A stretch of DNA of 64,000 bases from Streptomyces halobius (GCF_023277745.1 NZ_CP086322.1:8618001-8682000); one strand, 5' to 3'. Positions 34,571 through 42,971 are shown, counted from the first letter of the stretch. Notes: generated from the sequence alone by a model not told the origin. Made by a program: numbers and translations.

Positions 34571-34976
34571 GTATGGCTCCTGTCCTCATGGAACCCCGGG
34601 GGCGAGGGTTCGGTTGCCGGTCAGTACGTCGAGGCCGGTCGGCCCACTCAAGCCCGCCCCGAAGTTGTCCTGGGGTGACAAGCCCAACTGAGCGGTCGTG
34701 GTCAAGAGGAGGAGACGAGAGAGGGAGTGAGGGAAGGGCACCGTCCAGAGGGAACATGAAGGACGAATGGGGACATTGGTAATCATCGTGTGCTGTACGA
34801 CCAAACGCCGGAAAAGCCGAAAAGGACGCTGATCTTCGCTTCAGGGATCTGCGGGGGGTGCCGTAGCCGCCCCGTACTACTCCATCCGTCCTCCCCTCCG
34901 CCGACTTGACGCTCTATCAGGCAACCCTCCTCCCTTTACTTGGCCCATACACAACTCTCTTTTGTATCGTTGTCGC
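34571..34976. other. Intergenic stretch with no supported gene
   Basis: This divergent region separates the secreted protein from the first sugar-binding lipoprotein. It is less GC-rich than its surroundings, and small ORFs here have no ribosome site. It should contain promoters for both genes, but none could be fixed with confidence. Confidence 0.4.
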
Positions 34977-35060
34977 CTCGATTCTTGACCATGGCGCGGC
35001 GGTGTCGTTCACTGCAGCAGTTCCGGGCCGGTCAGGGCGGCCCCATGGGAGGTACCTGAA
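34977..35060 (+). promoter_or_regulatory. Conserved leader, copy 1, with hairpin before the ribosome site
   Basis: TCGATTCTTGAC, GTTCACT and GGGCCGGTCAGGGCGGCCCC occur in the same order as in the leader at 36397-36479. The last block folds as GGGCCG/CGGCCC (35025-35043), a few bases before GGGAGG. TTGAC could be a -35 box. Confidence 0.6.
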
Positions 35061-36143
35061 ATGAATGCAAGACTGCGTCGCATCGTCACCAGTGCGATGG
35101 CGCTTTCGCTTGCCGTACCGTTGGCGGCCTGCGGAAAGGATCAATCCGACGCAGGCGCCAAAAAGGAGTCCATTGGCCTGCTTCTGCCGGAGAACAAAGC
35201 GGCTCGTTACGAGAAGTTCGACTACCGCATCATCTCGCGGCGGATAGCCACCCTTTGCCTCGAATGTGAATTGGACTACCGCAATGCGCAGTCGGTGGTC
35301 GAGACCCAGAAAATGCAGTTCGAGGGTTTGGTGAAGAAGGGCGTCAAGGTCATCATTCTGGATCCGGTCGACGCCCAGGCGGCCAAGAGCTGGGTGAACG
35401 CGGCCGCCAGGAAAGGCGTCAAGGTTATCGCTTACGACCGGCTCGCCGAGGGCGATGTCGCGGCATACATCTCCTACGACAACGAGAACGTCGGCCGGCT
35501 CCAGGGCCAGGGCATCGTCGCGGCACTGGGCTCCCGGGCGGCCACCGCCGACGTCGTCATGATGAACGGCTCGCCGACCGACCCGAACGCGCCGTCGTTC
35601 AAGAGGGGTGCGCACAAGGTCCTGGACCGCAAGGTCCGCAAGATCGTCTCCGAGCACGACATCCCGGACTGGTCACCGGACGAGGCCAAGAGGAAGATGA
35701 CCGAGGTCATCAACGCCCTTGGCCCGGAGGGATTCGACGCCGTCTACTCGGCCAACGACGGGATGGCGGGCGGCATCGCCGAGGCGCTCGCATCGGCCGG
35801 TATCAAGAATGTGCCGCTCGGCGGCCAGGACGCCGAAGTCGCCGCACTGCAGCGCATCATCAAGGGGACGCAGTCCTTCACCATTTACAAGGAGGTCAGG
35901 CCGGAGGCCGAGACCGCCGCCGAAATCGCTTTCCGCCTGCTGCGCGGCAAGAGCATCGCATCCCTCACCTCGACGACCGTCGACAGCAAGAGCAAGTCCG
36001 GGATTCCCGCCAAGCTCTTCAACGCGAAGATCGTCACCAAGAAGAACATGAAGGACACCGTGGTGCGCGACGGCGTCGTCCGTACCGACCTGCTGTGTGT
36101 CAAGGACATCGCCGCCGCCTGCAAGTCCCTTGGTCTGGAATGA
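35061..36143 (+). CDS. XylF-like sugar-binding lipoprotein, paralogue 1
   Basis: A 360-residue periplasmic-binding-fold lipoprotein, anchored outside the membrane, for a sugar ABC importer. The signal peptide ends in the lipobox LAAC (Cys24). The mature protein reads SIGLLLPENKAARYEKFDYR, LCLECELDYRNAQS, KKGVKVIILDPVDAQAAKSW and AYDRLAEGDVAAYISYDNEN, all typical of xylose-type binding proteins; the CxxC and the two C-terminal cysteines recur in that family. No ATPase or permease gene is near. A close paralogue follows after a 52-bp palindrome. Confidence 0.88.
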   Translation: MNARLRRIVTSAMALSLAVPLAACGKDQSDAGAKKESIGLLLPENKAARYEKFDYRIISRRIATLCLECELDYRNAQSVVETQKMQFEGLVKKGVKVIILDPVDAQAAKSWVNAAARKGVKVIAYDRLAEGDVAAYISYDNENVGRLQGQGIVAALGSRAATADVVMMNGSPTDPNAPSFKRGAHKVLDRKVRKIVSEHDIPDWSPDEAKRKMTEVINALGPEGFDAVYSANDGMAGGIAEALASAGIKNVPLGGQDAEVAALQRIIKGTQSFTIYKEVRPEAETAAEIAFRLLRGKSIASLTSTTVDSKSKSGIPAKLFNAKIVTKKNMKDTVVRDGVVRTDLLCVKDIAAACKSLGLE

Positions 36144-36156
36144 TTCTTATGTGCTT

Positions 36157-36208
36157 ATACCTCAAGGGAGGCCCGCCGCTCCGGAGCGGCGGGCCTCCCT
36201 TGAGGTAT
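36157..36208. terminator. 52-bp perfect palindrome after the first binding-protein gene
   Basis: Each arm is 26 bases and the complement is exact; the inner part is CCCGCCGCTCC/GGAGCGGCGGG. It begins 14 bases after the stop. As RNA it forms a very stable hairpin, so termination or mRNA 3'-end protection is likely. No T-run follows. Confidence 0.75.
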
Positions 36209-36389
36209 GGGCCCGTCGCCCGGGACCCGGCCCGGACCTGGGCGGTGAGCTGCCGAGCCCTTGTGGGACGGTGACCGGACGAGCGGTGCCGCTGCCGTAC
36301 GGTGGCGACGAGCGCGCTCCGGTCGTCCTGGGTCCGCTCCGGCGCCCGAGTTCGAGGTGCCAACGCTCAAGTCACGTTTGTGCCGTTAT

Positions 36390-36479
36390 TGGTTCGATTC
36401 TTGACGATGAGGGTGGCTGTGACGTTCACTTTCAGCCGTTACGGGCCGGTCAGGGCGGCCCCTTGCGGAGGTACCTGAA
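36390..36479 (+). promoter_or_regulatory. Conserved leader, copy 2, with hairpin before the ribosome site
   Basis: This repeats the order of the leader at 34977-35060: CGATTCTTGAC, GTTCACT, then GGGCCGGTCAGGGCGGCCCC (hairpin 36443-36461) and GGAGGTACCTGAAATG. The blocks are conserved while the spacers differ, which suggests selection for function. The rest of 36209-36389 holds no gene. Confidence 0.6.
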
Positions 36480-37565
36480 ATGAATGCAGCACTGCGTCGT
36501 ATGATCACTGGTGCAATGGCACTCTCCCTTGCCGTGCCACTGGCGGCCTGCGGAGGTGGCAACGACGATGCAGGTGCCGGTCCGGAGTCGATCGGGCTGC
36601 TCCTCCCGGAGAACAAGGCGTCGCGTTACGAGACATTCGACCGCCGCGTCATTTCCAGCCGGATCTCGACGCTCTGCCTCGAATGCAAACTGGACTACCG
36701 CAACGCCGGTTCCCAGGTCGATATCCAGAAGCGACAGTTCGATGCCCTGGTGAAGAAGGGGGTCAAGGTCATCATCCTGGACCCGGTCGACTCCGAGGCC
36801 GCGGGGCGCTGGGTGGACGCGGCCGCCAAGAAGGGCGTCAAGGTCGTCGCCTATGACCGGCTGGTCGAGGGCGATATCGCGGCGTATGTCTCCTACGACA
36901 ACGAGAAGATCGGCCAGTTGCAGGGACAGGGAATTCTCGATGCCCTCGGCTCACAGGCGGCCGCCGCCGATGTCGTGATGCTGAACGGCTCGGCGACCGA
37001 TCCCAATGCCCCGTCGTTCAAGAAGGGCGCCCACGCGGTCCTCGACGGCAAGGTACACAAGATCATTTACGAGCGGTCCATCCCCGAATGGTCCTCGGAC
37101 GAAGCCAAGAAGCAGCTGGCCAAGGTCATCAAGGACCACGGCCCGACCGGCGTCGACGCCGTCTACTCGGCCAATGACGGAATGGCGGGCGGAGCCGCCG
37201 AGGCGCTCGCATCGGCCGGCCTCAAGAATGTGCCGCTCGGCGGCCAGGACGCCGAACTCCCCGCGCTGCAACGCCTGGTGAGCGGAACTCAGTCGTTCAC
37301 GATTTACAAGCAGGTCAGGCCGGAGGCCGAGACCGCCGCCGAAATCGCCTTCCGTCTTCTGCGGGGCAAGAGCATCAAATCCCTGGCCCCGACGACCGTC
37401 GACAACAAGAGCAAGTCCGGGATCCCGGCCAAGCTCTTCGACGCGCAGATCGTCACCAAGCAGAATATGAAGGAGACCGTTATCCGCGACGGTGCCGTAC
37501 CCGCCAGCTGGATCTGCACCAAGGATTTCGAGGCCGCCTGCAAGTCCCTGGGGCTACTGGACTGA
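36480..37565 (+). CDS. XylF-like sugar-binding lipoprotein, paralogue 2
   Basis: A 361-residue lipoprotein closely related to the preceding gene: lipobox LAAC, SIGLLLPENKASRYETFDRR, LCLECKLDYRNAGSQ, KKGVKVIILDPVDSEAAGRW and AYDRLVEGDIAAYVSYDNEK. Differences are spread along the sequence, so the duplication is not recent. Both copies keep all cysteines and the same C-terminal EAACKSLGL. Having its own leader suggests separate expression. The substrate is probably a pentose or similar sugar. The cognate transporter must be encoded elsewhere. Confidence 0.88.
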   Translation: MNAALRRMITGAMALSLAVPLAACGGGNDDAGAGPESIGLLLPENKASRYETFDRRVISSRISTLCLECKLDYRNAGSQVDIQKRQFDALVKKGVKVIILDPVDSEAAGRWVDAAAKKGVKVVAYDRLVEGDIAAYVSYDNEKIGQLQGQGILDALGSQAAAADVVMLNGSATDPNAPSFKKGAHAVLDGKVHKIIYERSIPEWSSDEAKKQLAKVIKDHGPTGVDAVYSANDGMAGGAAEALASAGLKNVPLGGQDAELPALQRLVSGTQSFTIYKQVRPEAETAAEIAFRLLRGKSIKSLAPTTVDNKSKSGIPAKLFDAQIVTKQNMKETVIRDGAVPASWICTKDFEAACKSLGLLD

Positions 37566-37646
37566 CCCGCGCCGTCGGGACCGAACCGGTGGCGGAGCGC
37601 AGAGGCTCCAGGGCGTACGGACCGACCAGGGAGGACATCGCACGCC

Positions 37647-38462
37647 ATGGACACCGAGGAGCCGCAGCACACCCCGGCCGGGGCCGGGACCGCCGGAGTC
37701 GGAGCAGCGCCCGCGGCCGACAAGCCGCTGGCCGGGAGCGTGGTGCTGGTCACCGGAGCCTCCAGCGGCATCGGGGAGGCGACGGCACTGTCCCTCGCCC
37801 GGCTGGGGTGCTCCCTCGCGCTGGTCGCGCGCCGCGCAGACCGGCTGGCGCGGCTCGCCGACGCGGTCGGCGCGGAGGGCGCCCCGTCCCTCGCGCTGAC
37901 CGCGGACCTGAGTGCCCCGGATCAGGCCCGTCGGACGGTCGAGGACACGGTGCGCCACTTCGGCCGGCTGGACGTGCTGGTGAACAACGCCGGATACGGA
38001 GCGCGGGGCGCGGTCGAGGAGAGCGACCCCGAGGACTGGGAGCGGATGGTCGACCTCAACCTCAAGGCCGTGCTGCATCTGTCGCACGCGGCACTTCCGC
38101 ATCTGCTGCGCGCCGCGGAGGAGGGCGGACGCGGCGTCGCCGACCTCGTGAACGTCAGCTCGGTCGCGGGCCGGATCGCCCGGAAGAACAACGGCGTCTA
38201 CTCGGCCACCAAGCACGCGGTGTGCGCCTTCAGTGAGTCCCTGCGCCAGGAGGTGCACGGACGAGGCGTCCGGATCGGCCTGGTCGAGCCGGGGCTGACC
38301 GCCACCGAGATGACGGCGGACGGCTACTCGGCGTTCGGCACGCCGCAGGAACGCTGGCTGCGGGCCGCGGACATCGCCCGCTCCATCAGCTTCATGATCA
38401 CTCAGCCGCCCCATGTGGCGATCAACGAGATCATGGTCCGGCCGACCGCCCAAGAGCGCTGA
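37647..38462 (+). CDS. Short-chain dehydrogenase/reductase
   Basis: A 271-residue classical SDR. The cofactor motif is VVLVTGASSGIGEATALSLA, followed by VLVNNAGYGARG, the catalytic Ser of LVNVSSVAGRIA and the active-site VYSATKHAV (Tyr, Lys). The arginines after the first strand (ALVARRADRL) favour NADP. The first ~25 residues are an Ala/Pro-rich extension; a later start is possible. It follows the binding protein by 81 bases on the same strand, so read-through transcription is possible. Substrate not evident. Confidence 0.85.
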   Translation: MDTEEPQHTPAGAGTAGVGAAPAADKPLAGSVVLVTGASSGIGEATALSLARLGCSLALVARRADRLARLADAVGAEGAPSLALTADLSAPDQARRTVEDTVRHFGRLDVLVNNAGYGARGAVEESDPEDWERMVDLNLKAVLHLSHAALPHLLRAAEEGGRGVADLVNVSSVAGRIARKNNGVYSATKHAVCAFSESLRQEVHGRGVRIGLVEPGLTATEMTADGYSAFGTPQERWLRAADIARSISFMITQPPHVAINEIMVRPTAQER

Positions 38463-38561
38463 CCCGTGCCACCCCAGCGCCCGCCGGGCGACCGCCTTCG
38501 GCGCGTCCGCCGTGGTCATGCGTGGTCATGAGCGGGCCCAGCGCCGGGGACGCCCCCCAGC

Positions 38562-38951
38562 TCACCGATGCGCCCCGGTGAGCTCCACGAGGTAGCCGCA
38601 GAACTGCCGCTCGCCATCGTCCGGTGTCCAGCCGTCCGCCGAGGTCAGCGCGGTCAGTGTGCCCGAGCCCGGCACGGGGTGGCGCGTGGTGTCGGATCCC
38701 CCGGGGCGGGGCGCGTACCGGCAGTGCACCGCGCTGATCCCGGCGACGGTCGCCCGTGTCTCCGCCGCTTCACCGGCCCCGCCGTGATGTTCCTCGGCGC
38801 CGTCGACCCGGTCGGCGGCATCGGCGCCCACGACGTCGGCGAGCCACTCCTTGTCGGCGTCGACGAGTGTCCAGGACACCGGTGACCCGATGCTGAACGG
38901 GGTGCCGCAGCACTGCATTTGCCAGTCATCAACCCAGACGGTGAGTTCCAT
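38562..38951 (-). CDS. DUF6578-type hypothetical protein
   Basis: A 129-residue protein opening MELTVWVDDWQMQCCGTPFS, then IGSPVSWTLVDADKEWLADV, a charged middle and an ending FCGYLVELTGAHR. The opening (VWVDDWQMQCCG) is the mark of the actinobacterial family I know as DUF6578; the paired cysteines may bind metal. The start is placed at this motif because no homologous sequence precedes it. Function unknown. Confidence 0.7.
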   Translation of the reverse strand: MELTVWVDDWQMQCCGTPFSIGSPVSWTLVDADKEWLADVVGADAADRVDGAEEHHGGAGEAAETRATVAGISAVHCRYAPRPGGSDTTRHPVPGSGTLTALTSADGWTPDDGERQFCGYLVELTGAHR

Positions 38952-39113
38952 CCGGTCATTCTGCTCCGCCCCGGTGCCCGGGAACGCCGGCGGTACCGGG
39001 GCCCGTAGCGGCACCGGGGGCGGCGGAACACCGGGGACACCGGCCGGTCGGCCGGTCCGGCGCTGACCGGGTCCCTGCGCTTCCCGTGATCACCGGCGCC
39101 CCGCCCGTTCACC

Positions 39114-39836
39114 TCACCGAACCGGCCGCCCGATCCAGTCGTACGCGGCCCGCGCCGTGAACTCGCCCTGGCCGCCCCTGAACAGCAGCCCGACCTGTGC
39201 GAACGCCGGATCGTCGGCCGTCTCCGCCACGTACGGGACCGCGATGCACCGCATCGCCGCCCGATGCGCCGCCAGCGCTCCCGGCGCCGCGTCCTCCAGC
39301 ACCACACAATGGGCCGGCTCGACGCCCAGCCGGCGCGCCGCCTCCAGGAACACATCCGGCTCGGGCTTACCGCGCGCCACTTCCTCGGCCGACACGATCG
39401 TGGTCAGCAGCGAGTCCAGCCCCGTACCGTCGAGCACCGCCTCGATCGCCGCCCGCGACGAGCCCGACGCCACCGCCATCGGATGCCCGGCCGCGTACAG
39501 CCGCTCCACGAAACCGCGCATCTCGGGGAAGACCTCGGTATGCGCCCGTGCCAGCTCCAGATAGGTGCGGTTCTTGACCGCCAGCAACTCCTCGACCGGC
39601 GCGTCGATGCCGAACTCCCGGGTGAGGATCTCCAGCGTTTCGCGCGTCCCGATGCCGATGAAGCGACTGTGGTGCTCCCAGCTGAAGTCCGTCACCCCGT
39701 AACCGGCCAGCAGTCGGCGCCCCGCCTCGTAGTAGTTCGGCTCGCTGTCCACCAACGTGCCGTCAAGATCGAAGATCACCGGGGCGCGTGGGGCGGACAT
39801 GACGCGGGTGACCTGGGAGGCGGGGGAGGAGCTCAT
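39114..39836 (-). CDS. HAD-superfamily phosphatase (beta-phosphoglucomutase-like)
   Basis: A 240-residue subfamily-I HAD hydrolase. Motif 1 is VIFDLDGTLVDSEPNYYEAG (nucleophile Asp and acid/base Asp), motif 2 AVASGSSRAAIEAVL, motif 3 the Lys of GKPEPDVFLEAARRLG and motif 4 VVLEDAAPGALAA. The helical cap follows motif 1. It probably acts on a small sugar phosphate. Starts at 39836 and at 39800 (MSAPRAPVIFDL) are both possible; neither has a strong ribosome site. It stops 160 bases before the DUF6578 start. Confidence 0.87.
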   Translation of the reverse strand: MSSSPASQVTRVMSAPRAPVIFDLDGTLVDSEPNYYEAGRRLLAGYGVTDFSWEHHSRFIGIGTRETLEILTREFGIDAPVEELLAVKNRTYLELARAHTEVFPEMRGFVERLYAAGHPMAVASGSSRAAIEAVLDGTGLDSLLTTIVSAEEVARGKPEPDVFLEAARRLGVEPAHCVVLEDAAPGALAAHRAAMRCIAVPYVAETADDPAFAQVGLLFRGGQGEFTARAAYDWIGRPVR

Positions 39837-39907
39837 GCCACCCAGCATGCCAAGGCGCCCGAGCGGCAACGCGCGGCGGGGCCGCTCACCACCGCCCAAC
39901 GCCACTC

Positions 39908-39993
39908 ACCGCTGTACCGACGTGCCGTCCACACGCTCATCGCTTCTCGACGTGCCGTCCACACCCTCACCGCTGTCTCGACGTGCCGCCCAC
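39908..39993. repeat. Three tandem 30-base repeats at the end of the Lrp gene
   Basis: CGACGTGCCGTCCACAC followed by a CTCACCGCT-like block recurs about three times with small changes. The third copy overlaps the last codons of the Lrp gene, so the repeat may have grown from its 3' end by duplication. Confidence 0.6.
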
Positions 39994-40446
39994 CGCCTCC
40001 ACCAGCGGCAGCATCCGTTGCGGCACCCGCTCCCGCAGCGCCACCTCCGTACGCGTGCGCACCACCCCCGGCAGACTGATCAGCCGCTGGATCACGTCCT
40101 CCAGGTGCTCCGCGTCCCGCGCCACCACCCGTGTCAGCAGATCCCCGCCGCCGGTCGTCGAGAACGCCTCGATGATCTGCGGCACCTCGGACAGCGCGGC
40201 GGCCACCTCCTCCAGCCGCCCCTGCGTCACCTCGATGTGCACAAACGCCAGCACGGTATGGCCGAGGGCGGCGGGTGACAGCCGCGGGCTGTAGCCGGTG
40301 ATCACCCCGTCCCGCTCCAGACGGTCCAGACGCGCCTGCACGGTGCCGCGGGCGACACCGAGGATGCGCGCGTACTCCCGCACGCTGGTGCGCGGCCGCT
40401 CCAGCAGCAGCCGGAGGATCTTCGCGTCGAGGGCGTCCACAGCCAT
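39967..40446 (-). CDS. Lrp/AsnC-family transcriptional regulator
   Basis: A 159-residue regulator. The helix-turn-helix is LDAKILRLLLERPRTSVREY, ARILGVARGTVQARLDRLER; the RAM (ligand-binding) domain follows from VLAFVHIEVTQGRLEEV to VRTRTEVALRERVP. TGAGGAGG precedes the ATG. Such regulators respond to amino acids and often control a divergent exporter. Here the divergent side carries only a PepSY remnant, but an inverted repeat 50 bases upstream recurs before the exporter gene at 43 kb. Confidence 0.9.
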   Translation of the reverse strand: MAVDALDAKILRLLLERPRTSVREYARILGVARGTVQARLDRLERDGVITGYSPRLSPAALGHTVLAFVHIEVTQGRLEEVAAALSEVPQIIEAFSTTGGGDLLTRVVARDAEHLEDVIQRLISLPGVVRTRTEVALRERVPQRMLPLVEAVGGTSRQR

Positions 40447-40496
40447 GGTCCAACCGCCTCCTCACGGATTGCGTGCGTTCCCTGTGACTGTACCAA

Positions 40497-40526
40497 TGGC
40501 TCAATCTTCGCAGAGATGTTGAGCCA
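40497..40526. promoter_or_regulatory. Inverted repeat before the Lrp gene
   Basis: TGGCTCAA and TTGAGCCA flank a 14-base spacer, 51 bases upstream of the Lrp start. The same half-sites, with the same preceding TGTnCCAA, occur at 42941-42971. It is a probable Lrp-type operator. Confidence 0.6.
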
Positions 40527-40557
40527 CCGGCCCGACGGATAGTCCTCTGCTCCACAG

Positions 40558-41127
40558 ATGGCGTTGCGATGGACTGCGCCGGGCGGCAATGGAGCCGTCC
40601 CCGGACACCCGCAGCGCCTCTGTCGTGCCTGTCGAGGCGCCCACGCAGGGTCGTCAGCCGCTGCGCCCAGTCGTGAGAAGGCCGTCAGCGAGAGAGAGGA
40701 CGGCCAGGCGCTGGGCATCTTCGCGTTCATGTGTGGCGGCGCTTCTCGGCACTGTGCCGACCGGCTGAGTAAGGCCGAGATCTCTCCGCAGCAGGCGGCC
40801 ACGGCCGCCGACGACCGGAAGAAGGGAACCGTCACCGGCGTGAGTCTCGAAGACTCCGATGACGGCGCCACCATCTGGTCGGTAGACGTCGTCACCACGA
40901 ACGACTGGTACAAGACCACGTTCGACGTCGACGCCGCCAACGGCAAGGCCCTGCGGCAGAAGGTCGACCGGGACCTCTCCGTATCGGGGGTCGTGTTTCC
41001 TCCATGGCACGATCGGGCGGTCATCGCATCCCAGCGTCGGCAGCCGGCAATCAAGCTGCTGACGACGTTCGGGGCTTCGTGCAGCGAGTCGGGAAACGCC
41101 TTGGCTGAATGGCGAAAGCAGCCCTGA
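40558..41127 (+). CDS. PepSY-domain-like protein, possibly a remnant
   Basis: The convincing part starts at about residue 70: LSKAEISPQQAATAADDRKK, GTVTGVSLEDSDDGATIWSV, DVVTTNDWYKTTFDVDAANG. This is the alternating pattern of PepSY domains, usually found in secreted or membrane inhibitors. The first 69 residues are Arg/Pro/Cys rich without a signal peptide, and the end after residue 145 looks random. The gene is therefore either decayed or wrongly bounded. The following gap 41128-41463 shows no gene I can support. Confidence 0.35.
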   Translation: MALRWTAPGGNGAVPGHPQRLCRACRGAHAGSSAAAPSREKAVSEREDGQALGIFAFMCGGASRHCADRLSKAEISPQQAATAADDRKKGTVTGVSLEDSDDGATIWSVDVVTTNDWYKTTFDVDAANGKALRQKVDRDLSVSGVVFPPWHDRAVIASQRRQPAIKLLTTFGASCSESGNALAEWRKQP

Positions 41128-41463
41128 GCCCGACCCGTGTGTGGTGATCACGGGCGTCTGCTCAGCGACCGAGGCCGTTGCGGAGTTCCTTTCTGTTCAG
41201 GTGGGACAAGGGGCCCGACCGGCATGCCGCGGGAGCGCCGGCAGGTGCCAACCCGTGCGTGTGCCCCGTCGGGCAGCGTCTACCCGCGCTGGTCGAAGAA
41301 CCTGTGTCAGGTCCGGGTTGGCCGCCCGCGCGGCATCGAGGTCCGACGGGGTGGGGCCTCCTGCAGCGCGCCGGTCAGCTGGAATTCTGCTGCCCCGGCC
41401 TGGTGGCCTTTCGCTTGAGCTCGTCGTTGTCGGCCGGGGCGCCCAGCCCCGACTCCTGCCATG

Positions 41464-41493
41464 CTTGAGCACGCAGAGCTTGAGCACGCAGAG
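41464..41493. repeat. Exact 15-base tandem duplication
   Basis: CTTGAGCACGCAGAG occurs twice in direct succession, just downstream of the IS701 remnant. Confidence 0.7.
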
Positions 41494-41508
41494 TCTGTGA
41501 CAGCCACG

Positions 41509-41677
41509 TCACCAGTCGCTGGACGCGGGTGGCCAGAGGGTATTGCGGGCCTGGTCATCGACGAGGTTCGCCACGTACTCCCGCACCCTCCGCAGATCCG
41601 TCCGCGAGAACCCCCGCCACCCGCGCGAAGACCGTCTCCAACCCAGCCCACAGGCCGACATCGCCCGTCCCCACCAT
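41509..41677 (-). mobile_element. IS701-family transposase N-terminal remnant
   Basis: From ATG 41677 the frame reads VGLWAGLETVFARVAG; after a slip in a G-run another frame continues FSRTDLRRVREYVANLVDDQ. This resembles the N-terminus of IS701-type transposases (ARV-RFSR-DLRRR-YV-GLL). Only about 55 residues remain, without the DDE domain. Confidence 0.5.
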
Positions 41678-41749
41678 GCCCAGAACCACGGAACCGCCCG
41701 GCTCGCGCACGATTCTCGCTGAAGTATGAGTGCGGTGCGACCAGGCTGA

Positions 41750-41795
41750 CATACCGTTCGTGACCGTACGGCCCATACCGTTTGTGACCGTATGG
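41750..41795. promoter_or_regulatory. Two 22-base direct repeats upstream of the CPBP gene
   Basis: CATACCGTTCGTGACCGTACGG at 41750-41771 recurs at 41774 with two T-for-C changes (period 24). The second copy has the symmetric ends CATAC and GTATG. It lies 79 bases before the chosen start at 41874, a good position for an operator. Confidence 0.55.
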
Positions 41796-41873
41796 CCGGG
41801 ATTTCCGGTCGTGGGATGCAACTGGGCGCGTTGCGGGCCCCTAGTCTCCAGGGTCGGCGATCCTGGTGCGACC

Positions 41874-42611
41874 ATGCCGATGCTGCTCCTCGCCGTCGTG
41901 GTGCTCGCGGCCGCGAACGCGCTCAATAACCTGCTCCCGCCCGCCGCGTACGTCCCGGTGTGCGCCACCGCCGCCGCGCTGCTCGTGCTGATCGCCCGCC
42001 GGGCCGGACTCACCTGGGGCGAGCTGGGGCTCGGCAGGGCCTCCGCCCGCCGCGGACTGCGCTGGGGACTGGTCCTGGCCGGAGCCGTGACGGTGGTGTA
42101 TCTGATCGGCCTCGCCGTGCCGTTCACCCGGGAGGTCTTCCAGGACGAGCGTGTGGCGGGACTGTCCGGAGGAGAGGTCGTGTACCGGGTACTGGTACGC
42201 GTACCGCTCGGCACGGCGCTGCTCGAAGAGATGGCCTTCCGCGGTGTCCTGTGGGCCTTGGTGACACGACGGTGGGGTCCGGCATGGGCCACCGCCGTCT
42301 CCTCGGCGCTCTTCGGTCTCTGGCACATCCAGCCGTCACGTGGCCTCACCCACGCCAACGCGGCGGCCGCGGCGGTCTTCGGCCCCGGTGCGACCGGCGT
42401 CGCCCTCTCCGTGACGGCGGCCGTCGCCGGCACCGCCCTCGCCGGCGTCCTGCTGTGCGAGCTCCGTCGCCGCTCCGGCAGCCTGATCCCGCCCATGGCC
42501 CTGCACTGCGCCCTCAACAGCGCGGGCTATGCGCTTGCCTGGGCGGTGAGCCGCGGCGGGGACCATGGGGGATTCGCCACCTTGAAGTTGCAGGTTGCGG
42601 GCCTGGTGTGA
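41874..42611 (+). CDS. CPBP-family intramembrane metalloprotease
   Basis: A 245-residue membrane protein with about seven helices. The conserved motifs are all present: ALLEEMAFRGVLWALV (EExxxR), FGLWHIQPSRG (FxxxH) and MALHCALNS (HxxxN). These residues bind the catalytic metal in CAAX-type and bacteriocin-processing proteases; in bacteria, roles in peptide maturation or immunity are known. ATG 41874 opens MPMLLLAVVVLAAANAL directly at the first helix; the longer frame upstream overlaps the repeats and reads unnaturally. No ribosome site is obvious. Confidence 0.82.
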   Translation: MPMLLLAVVVLAAANALNNLLPPAAYVPVCATAAALLVLIARRAGLTWGELGLGRASARRGLRWGLVLAGAVTVVYLIGLAVPFTREVFQDERVAGLSGGEVVYRVLVRVPLGTALLEEMAFRGVLWALVTRRWGPAWATAVSSALFGLWHIQPSRGLTHANAAAAAVFGPGATGVALSVTAAVAGTALAGVLLCELRRRSGSLIPPMALHCALNSAGYALAWAVSRGGDHGGFATLKLQVAGLV

Positions 42612-42877
42612 GCGGCAAGTGGGACACTCGATCCAGCCGGTTGACAGGTCCCGTGATCGCGCCTGGACAACGCCCCTGATCCGTGTAACGGGGGCTCCCA
42701 CGGTCCTCCGCCTCGGCTTTGGGCCGAATCCACTCGGTGCCAGGCAGCAGCCGCTCATCACAAAGCGCGCGCGTGACATAGCCGTGTGTCACGACCTCTT
42801 GTCCTCCGGTGGCGCGCTGTACCCGCAGCGCACTCCCCGCCGGTAGCCGGACCCGGCCCGGAGTCGAGTGGGAGCTT

Positions 42878-42971
42878 GGTCCACCTTGGTGGACCGTTGG
42901 TCTCCTTACGGTGTGCCAGGTGCAAACGAGGCTGTGCCAATGGCTCAACAAGTTCGGCTTCTGTTGAGCCA
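42878..42971. promoter_or_regulatory. Two inverted repeats upstream of the exporter gene
   Basis: GGTCCACC-TT-GGTGGACC lies at 42878-42895. TGGCTCAAC and GTTGAGCCA flank 13 bases at 42941-42971, the same half-sites as before the Lrp gene. Both sit in the 450-base gap 42612-43062, which otherwise contains no supported gene. Confidence 0.55.
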
